Source: Desertivirga arenae (lineage in GTDB: Bacteria; Bacteroidota; Bacteroidia; Sphingobacteriales; Sphingobacteriaceae). Taken from it: a stretch of DNA of 64,000 bases. A program made the translations under genes and the position numbers. The notes under the pieces are model-generated. The model had not been told where the DNA came from. It did no database searches and saw only the letters and a list, made by a program, of their open reading frames with translations. Where the stretch lies: contig NZ_JAFEWE010000009.1 of the NCBI RefSeq assembly GCF_017355785.1, forward strand, positions 124,001 through 188,000, read 5' to 3'. Below, piece after piece: positions 8,195 through 15,393 of this stretch (the first letter of the stretch is position 1; each line of letters opens with the position of its first letter).

Positions 8195-10594
8195 ATGAAG
8201 ATATCCTACAACTGGTTAACACAGTTTATAAATACTGAAAAAACTCCTGAGGAAATATCCCAGATCCTTACGGCCATTGGTCTTGAGGTGGAAAGCCTGG
8301 AGAAAGTTCAAACTATCCCAGGTGGATTAGAAGGTCTGGTGGTTGGTCTTGTTAAGGAATGTGCACAGCACCCAAATGCCGACCGGTTAAGGGTAACTAA
8401 AGTAGATATAGGTATAGGTCAGGATCTTGATGTTGTTTGCGGCGCACCAAACGTTGCTGCGGGACAGAAAGTTGTGGTAGCTACGGTTGGAACAACTGTA
8501 CATCCTACTAATGGCGAGCCCTTTAAGATTAATAAATCAAAGATTAGAGGCGAGGTTTCAGAGGGAATGTTATGCGGAGAAGATGAAGTGGGTTTAGGTA
8601 ATTCTCATGCGGGTATCCTGGTACTGGATGAGAATGCTGTAATAGGCACACCTGTAAAGGATTATTTTGGAGTAAAGGACGATTTTCTATTTGAAATTGG
8701 CCTGACTCCCAACCGTGCTGATGCAGCATCTCATTTAGGTGTTGCACGCGACCTGGCTGCTTACTTAAGAACTTCGATAAGTCTTCCTGAGGTTGCCGGT
8801 TTTAAACCAGATAATCTCCACAGACCTATTCCTGTTACTGTAGAAAACGAACAGGCTTGTCCACGGTATTCTTCTTTAACTATAAGCGGTGTTGAAGTCA
8901 AGGAATCACCCGATTGGTTGAAGGATAAATTGAAGGTGATCGGTGTTCGGACGATCAATAATATTGTCGATGTAACGAACTATGTACTTCACGAGTTGGG
9001 TCAGCCTTTACACGCTTTCGATGCAGACCAGATAGCCGGAGGAAAAGTAGTGGTTAAAAATTGCCCTGAAGGAACTCCTTTTACCACACTGGATGAGGTG
9101 GAGCGTAAGCTTTCATCAGAAGATCTGATGATCTGTAACGCTGAAGAAGCTATGTGCATTGCAGGTGTATTTGGAGGTACTAAGTCGGGTGTTACAGAAA
9201 ACACGAAAGCAGTATTCCTGGAAAGTGCCTATTTTAATTCGGTCTCAGTGCGTAAAACGGCTAAGAGGCATGGTTTGAAAACAGATGCTTCATTCCGCTT
9301 TGAAAGAGGAACAGATCCTGAAATTACTGTTTTTGCCCTGAAGAGGGCTGCATTGCTGATTAAGGAAGTTGCCGGGGGAGAAATTTCTTCAGAGATCGCC
9401 GACTTTTATCCCGCTCCGATTGCTCCTTTCAATGTTTCTATCTCCTATGCTAATGTTAAGCGCCTTATCGGTGCTGAAATACCGGCAGAAACGATAAGAG
9501 AAATTGTGAAGGCTCTAGCAATTGAAGTACTAAGTGAAACATCAGAGGGTCTGGAACTGCAGGTTCCAACCTATAAGGTAGATGTTACCCGTGAAGTAGA
9601 TGTTATCGAAGAGATCCTTCGTATTTACGGTTATAATAATATTGCTATTCCAACTCAGATACGTGCTTCTTTAAATTATGCGATTAAACCGGATAAAGAG
9701 GTGGTGATGAACCAGGTAGCAGATATGCTTTCTGCTAATGGATATTCCGAGATCTTATCCAACTCTCTAACCAAATCGGCTTATACAGAAGATCAGGCTA
9801 CTGCTGTTAAAATATTGAATCCGTTAAGCAGTGATCTGGATACTATGCGTCAAAGCATGCTCTATTCAGGTCTTGAAGCTATTGCCTATAATCAGAACAG
9901 AAAAAATGCTGATTTGAAGTTGTACGAGTTTGGCAAGATCTATTCTACTACGGAGACAGGATATAATGAAAGTTCAAGGTTAGCAGTTTTTGTAAGTGGT
10001 GCAAAGCAATCACAGCAATGGAACCACGATAAGATACAAAGCTCTTTTTATAATCTTAAAGCCGCGGTAGATGCAATCGTTAAGCGACTGAATATTCCCG
10101 GATTGCTTCAGGAAGATTTCGAGGCTAAGGATTTCCAGCAGGCTGTACAGTATAAGAAGGGTTCGAAGACCCTGGTATACTTTGGAGCCGTTTCAAAGAG
10201 TGTTCTAAAGAAGCTGGATATAGACAAAGATGTTTTTTATGCAGATTTTGACTGGGACGAGGTCTTAAAAGCTATCCGGAAAAACAAAATCGTTTATCAG
10301 GAGGTTGCAAAAATTCCGGCAGTGAGGAGAGATCTGTCCATGTTGATCGATCAGAATGTAACATTCAATCAGTTGAAGCAGTTGGCTCAGAAGACTGAAA
10401 GAGGCCTACTGAAAGAAGTGAACGTGTTCGATGTTTATGAAGGTGATAAACTTCCGTCAGGAAAAAAATCCTACGCTTTAAGCTTTTTGCTGCAAGATGA
10501 GGAGAAAACGCTAACCGACAAACAGATCGATGCAGTAATGAGCAAATTAATTACTAATTTCGAAAAGGAACTCGGAGCGGAAGTTAGAAAATAA
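8195..10594 (+). CDS. pheT: Phenylalanine-tRNA ligase beta subunit
   Basis: 799 residues, the usual bacterial length. Domains in order: N-terminal EMAP/OB-type tRNA-binding domain (GLVVGLVKECAQHPNADRLR, about residues 47-66), the B3/B4 editing domain (NNIVDVTNYVLHELGQPLHA, about 254-273), the B5 domain, the catalytic-like core, and the C-terminal FDX-ACB anticodon-binding domain from about residue 700 (KIPAVRRDLSMLID). It forms the alpha2-beta2 synthetase with PheS, whose gene is elsewhere. It heads the run pheT, coiled-coil gene, zapA. Confidence 0.97.
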   Translation: MKISYNWLTQFINTEKTPEEISQILTAIGLEVESLEKVQTIPGGLEGLVVGLVKECAQHPNADRLRVTKVDIGIGQDLDVVCGAPNVAAGQKVVVATVGTTVHPTNGEPFKINKSKIRGEVSEGMLCGEDEVGLGNSHAGILVLDENAVIGTPVKDYFGVKDDFLFEIGLTPNRADAASHLGVARDLAAYLRTSISLPEVAGFKPDNLHRPIPVTVENEQACPRYSSLTISGVEVKESPDWLKDKLKVIGVRTINNIVDVTNYVLHELGQPLHAFDADQIAGGKVVVKNCPEGTPFTTLDEVERKLSSEDLMICNAEEAMCIAGVFGGTKSGVTENTKAVFLESAYFNSVSVRKTAKRHGLKTDASFRFERGTDPEITVFALKRAALLIKEVAGGEISSEIADFYPAPIAPFNVSISYANVKRLIGAEIPAETIREIVKALAIEVLSETSEGLELQVPTYKVDVTREVDVIEEILRIYGYNNIAIPTQIRASLNYAIKPDKEVVMNQVADMLSANGYSEILSNSLTKSAYTEDQATAVKILNPLSSDLDTMRQSMLYSGLEAIAYNQNRKNADLKLYEFGKIYSTTETGYNESSRLAVFVSGAKQSQQWNHDKIQSSFYNLKAAVDAIVKRLNIPGLLQEDFEAKDFQQAVQYKKGSKTLVYFGAVSKSVLKKLDIDKDVFYADFDWDEVLKAIRKNKIVYQEVAKIPAVRRDLSMLIDQNVTFNQLKQLAQKTERGLLKEVNVFDVYEGDKLPSGKKSYALSFLLQDEEKTLTDKQIDAVMSKLITNFEKELGAEVRK

Positions 10595-10597
10595 GAA

Positions 10598-10670
10598 AAG
10601 GAATGAATGAGTGAATGAGAGAATGAGAGAATAAATCATTCCTTCTATCCTTCAATCCTTCAATCATTAA
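10598..10670. repeat. Low-complexity direct and inverted repeat in the pheT to zapB-like gap
   Basis: The 81-bp gap is nearly all simple repeat: a purine-rich half made of GAATGAGT/GAATGAGA units and a pyrimidine-rich half made of ATCCTTCA units. AAGGAATGA (10598-10606) and TCATTCCTT (10636-10644) are exact inverted copies, so the transcript can fold. Such tracts may change length by slippage. Confidence 0.7.
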
Positions 10671-10675
10671 AAAAA

Positions 10676-10984
10676 ATGGCTGTAACTGATCAGTTAAATA
10701 ACGTACTTGATAAGACACAACGACTGATAGCTTTATGCGAGGCTCTTAGAGAAGAGAATGATCTGCTTAGGCTTGAAAATCAGTCGCTCCAGGTAGCTGT
10801 AGACGCTGGGAAGTCGAAGGTTTCTGACCTTGAAGAGAAAGCAAGAGCGCTAAAATTAGCTCGTTCTTTAGAGGAAATCGCGGTTGCTAAACAGGGTACT
10901 AATGAAAAAGCTCTTGACATAAAGCAAAAAATTAGCGAATTTGTGCGTGAAATTGATAAGTGCATAGTATTACTGAAAAAGTAA
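10676..10984 (+). CDS. Small coiled-coil protein, ZapB-like, upstream of zapA
   Basis: 102 residues, almost entirely heptad-patterned (LIALCEALREENDLLRLENQ, about residues 17-36). It has no signal peptide or membrane segment. The position directly before zapA and the coiled-coil build suggest a cell-division partner similar in role to ZapB. The sequence alone does not prove that. The start is ATG after the AAAAAAA run at the end of the simple repeat. Confidence 0.7.
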   Translation: MAVTDQLNNVLDKTQRLIALCEALREENDLLRLENQSLQVAVDAGKSKVSDLEEKARALKLARSLEEIAVAKQGTNEKALDIKQKISEFVREIDKCIVLLKK

Positions 10985-10992
10985 TACATTTG
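10985..10992 (+). promoter_or_regulatory. Possible -7 box before zapA
   Basis: TACATTTG is an exact TAnnTTTG match 18 bases before the zapA start. No TTTG or TTG lies at the expected distance upstream, so this is a weak or assisted promoter at best. Confidence 0.35.
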
Positions 10993-11010
10993 TGAAACTA
11001 AAGCTCAATA

Positions 11011-11301
11011 ATGGGAGAAATCTCAATAAAAATAAATATTGCTGACCGTATTTACCCCTTAAAGGTTGATATGGAAGAGGAAGAGGTGATAAGAAGGGCA
11101 GCTAAACTGATTAATGACCGGATCAAGGAGTATCAGGAAAATTATGAGGTGAAGGATAAGCAGGATTTGCTGGCCATGAGTGTATTGCATTATGCCACTG
11201 CTGCACTAACCGCAGAGAAAAAACTGGTAGAAGACGATACGCATGTAGCAGATAAAGTTTACCAATTAGACCGAATGCTTGACGATTTCTTTAAGAAGTA
11301 A
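11011..11301 (+). CDS. zapA: Cell division protein ZapA
   Basis: 96 residues in the ZapA layout: an N-terminal beta-alpha-beta part (EISIKINIADRIYPLKVD) followed by a long C-terminal helix that forms the dimer coiled coil. The segment EEEEVIRRAAKLINDRIKEY is characteristic. ZapA cross-links FtsZ filaments at midcell. It lies 26 bp after the coiled-coil gene and just before the inferred 6S RNA, the same neighbourhood that ssrS has in enterobacteria. Confidence 0.93.
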   Translation: MGEISIKINIADRIYPLKVDMEEEEVIRRAAKLINDRIKEYQENYEVKDKQDLLAMSVLHYATAALTAEKKLVEDDTHVADKVYQLDRMLDDFFKK

Positions 11302-11339
11302 TATACGTTCTTTTAAATATACATAAGAGCACTAAAGAT

Positions 11340-11518
11340 TTAACCGCAGTTAAATTTTCAGGTTTCACTATTTTATAAAACTTAACGCTTCTATATCAGC
11401 AGAGTTAAAAAAATGCAAATCATCTGGCGTTGTCCACCTGATTATGATTAATACTCTAAACTTGTTTGCTGAAGTTTTAAAATACTGGGATCTGGATTTT
11501 TGACTGCGGTTTTTTTTT
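11340..11518 (+). ncRNA. ssrS: 6S RNA, inferred from structure and position
   Basis: The 311-bp gap between zapA and rny holds a 180-nt segment whose ends pair: AACCGCAGT (11342-11350) with ACTGCGGTT (11503-11511), followed by a T run (11510-11518). Further in, 11369-11383 pairs with 11472-11484 (TATTTTATAAAACTT with AAGTTTTAAAATA). Then comes a large unpaired bubble (about 11384-11400 and 11458-11471), and an upper arm closed by AGAGT/ACTCT (11401-11405, 11453-11457) and AATCAT/ATGATT with TGG/CCA around loop CGTTGT. A long rod with a central bubble and a length near 180 nt is the 6S RNA plan; 6S RNA binds the sigma-70-type holoenzyme as an open-promoter mimic. The call rests on fold and synteny, not on a covariance search. 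Confidence 0.8.
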
Positions 11519-11613
11519 AAAATTTAATTTGTTGTTAATGGCCATTAAGAACTTGCAGGGAGTGTGTTATTGCTCGGATTGCAAGCTTCGCGGCAATTTT
11601 ATTATAAATATAT

Positions 11614-13167
11614 ATGGAGGTAGTATTATACATTTTTGTTGGACTGGTTGTCGGGATACTGATAGGAAGGTATCTCTTGCAAAAGCTGCTTAAAAACCAG
11701 GAGATTGCAGCTCAGAATAAGGTAAAGAAAATTTTAAAAGACGCTGAAAATAATGCCGAGATCTTAAAGAAGAATAAACTTCTTGAAGCGAAGGAGAAAT
11801 TCCTTCAAATGAAGGCTGAACACGAGCAGGAAGTAAGCGCCAAGAATAATACGCTTAACCAACGCGAGAACACGATCAAGCAGAAAGAACAATCGCTGAA
11901 TCAGCGTATGGAGAATGTTAACCGTAAGGAGCAGGATCTGGATAATCAGAAAAAGAACCTTGAAAAGCAACTGGACCTTACGCAAAAGAAACAGGATGAG
12001 ATCGAACACCTGAAGAATCAGCATATCCAGCAACTGGAGACGATTGCAGGCCTTTCTGCAGAAGAAGCAAAAAATCAACTGGTTGATTCCCTTAGAGAAG
12101 AGGCCAGAAGTAAAGCAATGATGCAGATAAAGGACATCGTTGACGAGGCTAAACTTACAGCTACGAAAGAAGCTAAAAAGGTAGTTATCCAAACGATTCA
12201 GCGTACAGCTACAGAGTCGGCCATTGAAAACACAGTATCTATTTTCAATATAGAAAATGATGAGATCAAAGGACGTGTGATCGGTCGCGAAGGACGGAAT
12301 ATCCGTGCTCTTGAGGCTGCAACAGGTGTTGAAATCATTGTTGATGATACACCAGAAGCGATCATTTTATCTGGATTCGATCCTGTAAGACGTGAAATTG
12401 CACGTTTGGCATTGCATCGTCTTGTTACGGATGGCCGTATTCACCCTGCTCGTATTGAGGAAGTAGTGGCTAAAACCAAGAAGCAGATTGAGGAAGAGAT
12501 CGTAGAGATCGGTGAACGTACTGTTATCGACCTTGGTATCCATGGTCTGCATCCTGAGCTTATTCGTATGGTAGGTCGTATGCGTTATCGGTCTTCCTAT
12601 GGGCAGAACTTGTTACAGCACTCTCGTGAAGTAGCTAACTTCTGTGCGGTAATGGCTTCCGAACTTGGATTAAATGTAAAACTTGCAAAACGCGCGGGTC
12701 TTTTACATGATATTGGTAAGGTGCCAGACGATAATCCTGAACTTCCACACGCTATTCTGGGAATGCAGTTAGCTGAAAAGTATAAAGAGCACCCTGAAGT
12801 ATGTAATGCAATTGGAGCACACCACGACGAGATAGAGATGACTTCAATGATCTCTCCGATCGTTCAGGCTTGTGATGCCATTTCAGGTGCGCGTCCAGGT
12901 GCACGTCGTGAAGTTGTGGAGAGCTATATCAAACGCTTGAAAGAGCTGGAAGAATTGGCCCTGTCTTATCCAGGCGTAGAGAAAACCTTTGCAATCCAGG
13001 CTGGGCGTGAGTTACGTGTAGTTGTTGAAAGCGAGCGTGTTTCAGATGCTCAGGCAGAGATCCTTGCAGCAGATATTTCAAACCGTATTCAAACAGAGAT
13101 GACGTATCCGGGACAGATCAAAGTAACTGTTATCCGCGAAACAAGATCTGTTTCTTACGCTAAATAA
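11614..13167 (+). CDS. rny: Ribonuclease Y
   Basis: 517 residues with the RNase Y order: an N-terminal membrane helix (residues 2-20), a long charged coiled coil (about 25-190), a KH domain ([20 protein letters not shown], about 216-235), and an HD domain with His-Asp at residues 365-366 ([11 protein letters not shown]). It is a membrane-anchored endoribonuclease that begins mRNA decay. The ATG start keeps the anchor helix. Its neighbour on the left is the 6S RNA, and a hairpin terminator follows. Confidence 0.97.
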   Translation: MEVVLYIFVGLVVGILIGRYLLQKLLKNQEIAAQNKVKKILKDAENNAEILKKNKLLEAKEKFLQMKAEHEQEVSAKNNTLNQRENTIKQKEQSLNQRMENVNRKEQDLDNQKKNLEKQLDLTQKKQDEIEHLKNQHIQQLETIAGLSAEEAKNQLVDSLREEARSKAMMQIKDIVDEAKLTATKEAKKVVIQTIQRTATESAIENTVSIFNIENDEIKGRVIGREGRNIRALEAATGVEIIVDDTPEAIILSGFDPVRREIARLALHRLVTDGRIHPARIEEVVAKTKKQIEEEIVEIGERTVIDLGIHGLHPELIRMVGRMRYRSSYGQNLLQHSREVANFCAVMASELGLNVKLAKRAGLLHDIGKVPDDNPELPHAILGMQLAEKYKEHPEVCNAIGAHHDEIEMTSMISPIVQACDAISGARPGARREVVESYIKRLKELEELALSYPGVEKTFAIQAGRELRVVVESERVSDAQAEILAADISNRIQTEMTYPGQIKVTVIRETRSVSYAK

Positions 13168-13183
13168 GAACCTTTCTATTCAT

Positions 13184-13210
13184 CCCTCTCCGTCTGGAGA
13201 GGGAATTTTT
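13184..13210 (+). terminator. Terminator of rny
   Basis: Stem CCCTCTCC / GGAGAGGG with loop GTCT, then AATTTTTTG. It sits only 8 bases before the next start codon, so part of the next gene's leader overlaps it. Confidence 0.8.
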
Positions 13211-13217
13211 TGTTGTA

Positions 13218-13703
13218 ATGGCCCAAAAAGAACTTCGTCCCATTGATAAAGTTATCAGCGAATATCCAGCTAGTTCGCCTAATGCCAACCCTCTACTGCA
13301 ATACTTCGCAATCCCATTAGTGCTATTTGGCCTGCTTGGCTTGATCTGGTCAATTCCATTTCCTCATCTTGGTTTTTTAGGCAAGTACAATGGCTTTGTT
13401 AACTGGGCGTCTTTTGTGATTGCTTTCAGCATTTATTATTACTATCGTCTTTCTCCTGTTATATCTTATGGCGCATTGCTGTTGGTATTCGCTTTTTCAG
13501 CAGGGATAGTAGGATTGGAGAAAGTGCAGAACAACGGTGGTCCTGCAATGGGAAGCATTTGCCTGGTGATTTTTATTTTAGGAATAACACTGCAATATTT
13601 TGCCTCGGGGAAAGACGGCGCAGTTTTAAGTCCTAGAAATATTTTAGTATCACCAGTGTGGTTAATATACTCGATTTTCAAAAAGGCGGGATTAAAGATC
13701 TGA
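13218..13703 (+). CDS. Small membrane protein, Mpo1/DUF962-like but lacking the histidines
   Basis: 161 residues with four predicted membrane segments. The N-terminus (DKVISEYPASSPNANPLL, then IPLVLFGLLGLIWSIP) resembles the start of Mpo1-like (DUF962, YGL010w) proteins, which normally read as Tyr...His-x-Asn-x-x-Asn...His before a helix. Here the His positions appear as Pro and Gln. Mpo1 is an iron-dependent 2-hydroxy fatty acid dioxygenase that uses His ligands, so if related this copy would not be a normal enzyme. The relationship is my inference from pattern; otherwise it is an uncharacterised membrane protein. Confidence 0.55.
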   Translation: MAQKELRPIDKVISEYPASSPNANPLLQYFAIPLVLFGLLGLIWSIPFPHLGFLGKYNGFVNWASFVIAFSIYYYYRLSPVISYGALLLVFAFSAGIVGLEKVQNNGGPAMGSICLVIFILGITLQYFASGKDGAVLSPRNILVSPVWLIYSIFKKAGLKI

Positions 13704-13753
13704 TGTTCAGAGTATGGCAACGTATTTGATACGGTATAGTAAAATACATTGCT

Positions 13754-13999
13754 ATGGAAAACACGAAATATATTGTTCCGGCTATAATTTCAGCAATTAT
13801 CCCGGGCGTTGGACAGATTGTGAAGGGTGAGTTCGTTAAAGGCCTTCTTATTATAATAGTAGGTGGTACTTTGGGTTTTCTTTTTGCCTGGACATTTATA
13901 GTACCAATACTAATTTGGGCATGGAATGTTTTTGATGCCTTTACTTCAGATAGTGAACGTTCAGTAGTTAACGATAAAAGCAGAAGGGTAGGGGTTTAA
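13754..13999 (+). CDS. Small two-helix membrane protein, TM2-like
   Basis: 81 residues. AIISAIIPGVGQIVKGEFVK followed by a GLLIIIVGGTLGFLF helix resembles the P-G-x-G-Q-x-Y/V-x-G turn of TM2-type and related small membrane proteins. A soluble tail of about 20 residues follows (SDSERSVVNDKSRRVGV). No function is known. It lies 50 bp after the preceding membrane protein. Confidence 0.6.
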   Translation: MENTKYIVPAIISAIIPGVGQIVKGEFVKGLLIIIVGGTLGFLFAWTFIVPILIWAWNVFDAFTSDSERSVVNDKSRRVGV

Positions 14000-14013
14000 C
14001 AACCTACCCTCTT
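13985..14013 (+). terminator. Probable terminator after the TM2-like gene
   Basis: Stem AGGGTAGG / CCTACCCT around the stop codon with a short CTTT tail. The T run is weak. Confidence 0.5.
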
Positions 14014-14035
14014 TGAATCAAATACTAGTAAGTTC

Positions 14036-15181
14036 TTAGTCAATATAAATGTAGAAAAGAGGGGTTAAATCATACTCAGTGGGCTTATTATTGTTAATAA
14101 TCTTAATTTGAATTTCGGATAAATAGTGGCTATTAACGTCCGGAGTTAGGTAATCAGTGATTGGAAATGTAAATTGCCCATCATTCGTCTGTGCATTTGT
14201 AGATATCACGTGTTTTAACTGACCAAATTGGTACAGTTCTAATGTTACGGTAGATGAGGTAATTTGATCTGAGTTCCAGTGTATTGTATAATTGACTCCA
14301 TAGTCTGAGAGCTGAAGGAGAGTATTAGGATACCGTGTATTTGGGATTGTTATAGTATTGCTAAGAGGATTAGTAGGATATAAAGCTTTGGCCGCAACAA
14401 TATCATAGTAAGAAAATTGAGTCCATGAAGGAACTCCATTGAAAGCTGATCCTGAATTCATTATAGATTGGCCGTCGCTTGTAGGTGTTCCAGGAATTTG
14501 TTCTGTTCCAAAGTTATCATATCCGGGATTATCAGTATGTCTAAATCCGAGGCAATGACCAATTTCATGGGCTAGAATGAAGGTTCTCTGGCCTAGCGAA
14601 AGTGGTGAGAATAGATTGGCATCAACACGGATACGAAAGCCAGCTTGTCCATTTTGAGGAAATTCAGCTATTGCATACGCTCCGTAGGCATATTGATTAA
14701 TTATGTCAATTCTATTATCATTAGTAAAGAGGCCTTTAAATGCATAGAAACTTAGAGTTGTATACGGGATGCTTGACCATTTCTTTAACGCCTCATCAAC
14801 AGCTGTATGTTCTGTTCCTACCGCAACTTTGATTCTTTCTGAGTTATCGGGGGATATACGGTTAGTAGTTGACCATTGAAGAGTTTCTGCTTTTTGTTTA
14901 TTTCCCTTTCTTTTATCTAAATTAAAGAAGGTATCTAGATATTTTAGGTCAGTCTTTGTTTTGTTAAACAATAAATCGCCTTCGACAAGATAAGAATCGC
15001 CAACATCTTTGATGTCTATCTCTTTAAATCCAGCTTCAATGAGCTTAGAATATAAGCTATTTTCCTGTAAGGTTACTTTCGATTCTAATTTGTCGATTTC
15101 CTTTTTACAACCTATAAGAATTGCCGCAATAAGAATGAACACCACTGCTGTTTGAAAGATTTTTTTTGTGAAATTTATCAT
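14036..15181 (-). CDS. Secreted HEIGH-type metallopeptidase lipoprotein (M57-like)
   Basis: 381 residues from the ATG at 15181; a TTG six codons upstream is possible but less likely. The N-terminus is a lipoprotein signal (AVVFILIAAILIGCKKE) with Cys near residue 25. The protease motif is ILAHEIGHCLGFRHTD, an extended H-E-x-x-H-x-x-x-x-x-H zinc site with the HEIGH form of family M57; a downstream PSWTQFSYYDIVAAKALYP segment fits the metzincin-like end of the domain. The C-terminal 90 residues look like a beta-sandwich (PNTRYPNTLLQLSD, ITSSTVTLELYQF). The substrate is unknown. It is a single gene facing the TonB receptor gene. Confidence 0.82.
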   Translation of the reverse strand: MINFTKKIFQTAVVFILIAAILIGCKKEIDKLESKVTLQENSLYSKLIEAGFKEIDIKDVGDSYLVEGDLLFNKTKTDLKYLDTFFNLDKRKGNKQKAETLQWSTTNRISPDNSERIKVAVGTEHTAVDEALKKWSSIPYTTLSFYAFKGLFTNDNRIDIINQYAYGAYAIAEFPQNGQAGFRIRVDANLFSPLSLGQRTFILAHEIGHCLGFRHTDNPGYDNFGTEQIPGTPTSDGQSIMNSGSAFNGVPSWTQFSYYDIVAAKALYPTNPLSNTITIPNTRYPNTLLQLSDYGVNYTIHWNSDQITSSTVTLELYQFGQLKHVISTNAQTNDGQFTFPITDYLTPDVNSHYLSEIQIKIINNNKPTEYDLTPLFYIYID

Positions 15182-15364
15182 AGTTAGATTTTTTTTCAAA
15201 TTAGATAAGGCTTGTTAATCTTATGTGTAGATAAAGTTGTCTTTCTATTACTTTGCATATATTTTTTTCTAGTAGTGCCCGTGTTTTATGGTTGTTAATA
15301 TTCTCTTAACGAAAGCCTGACCTTTCCTTAATTAACACCTAACATCTACCTAACATTGCCATAA

Positions 15365-15372
15365 TACTTTTG
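15365..15372 (+). promoter_or_regulatory. -7 box for the TonB receptor gene
   Basis: TACTTTTG is an exact TAnnTTTG match 21 bases before the GTG start. No good -33 TTG lies 17-23 bp upstream, which suggests dependence on an activator or another sigma factor. Confidence 0.45.
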
Positions 15373-15393
15373 CGTTAAATAAATATAGCAAAA

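Noticed and set aside
14207-14212. CACGTG core as a possible parS site
   Set aside because: The flanks (GATATCACGTGTTTTAAC) do not form the parS palindrome, and the site lies inside the metallopeptidase gene.
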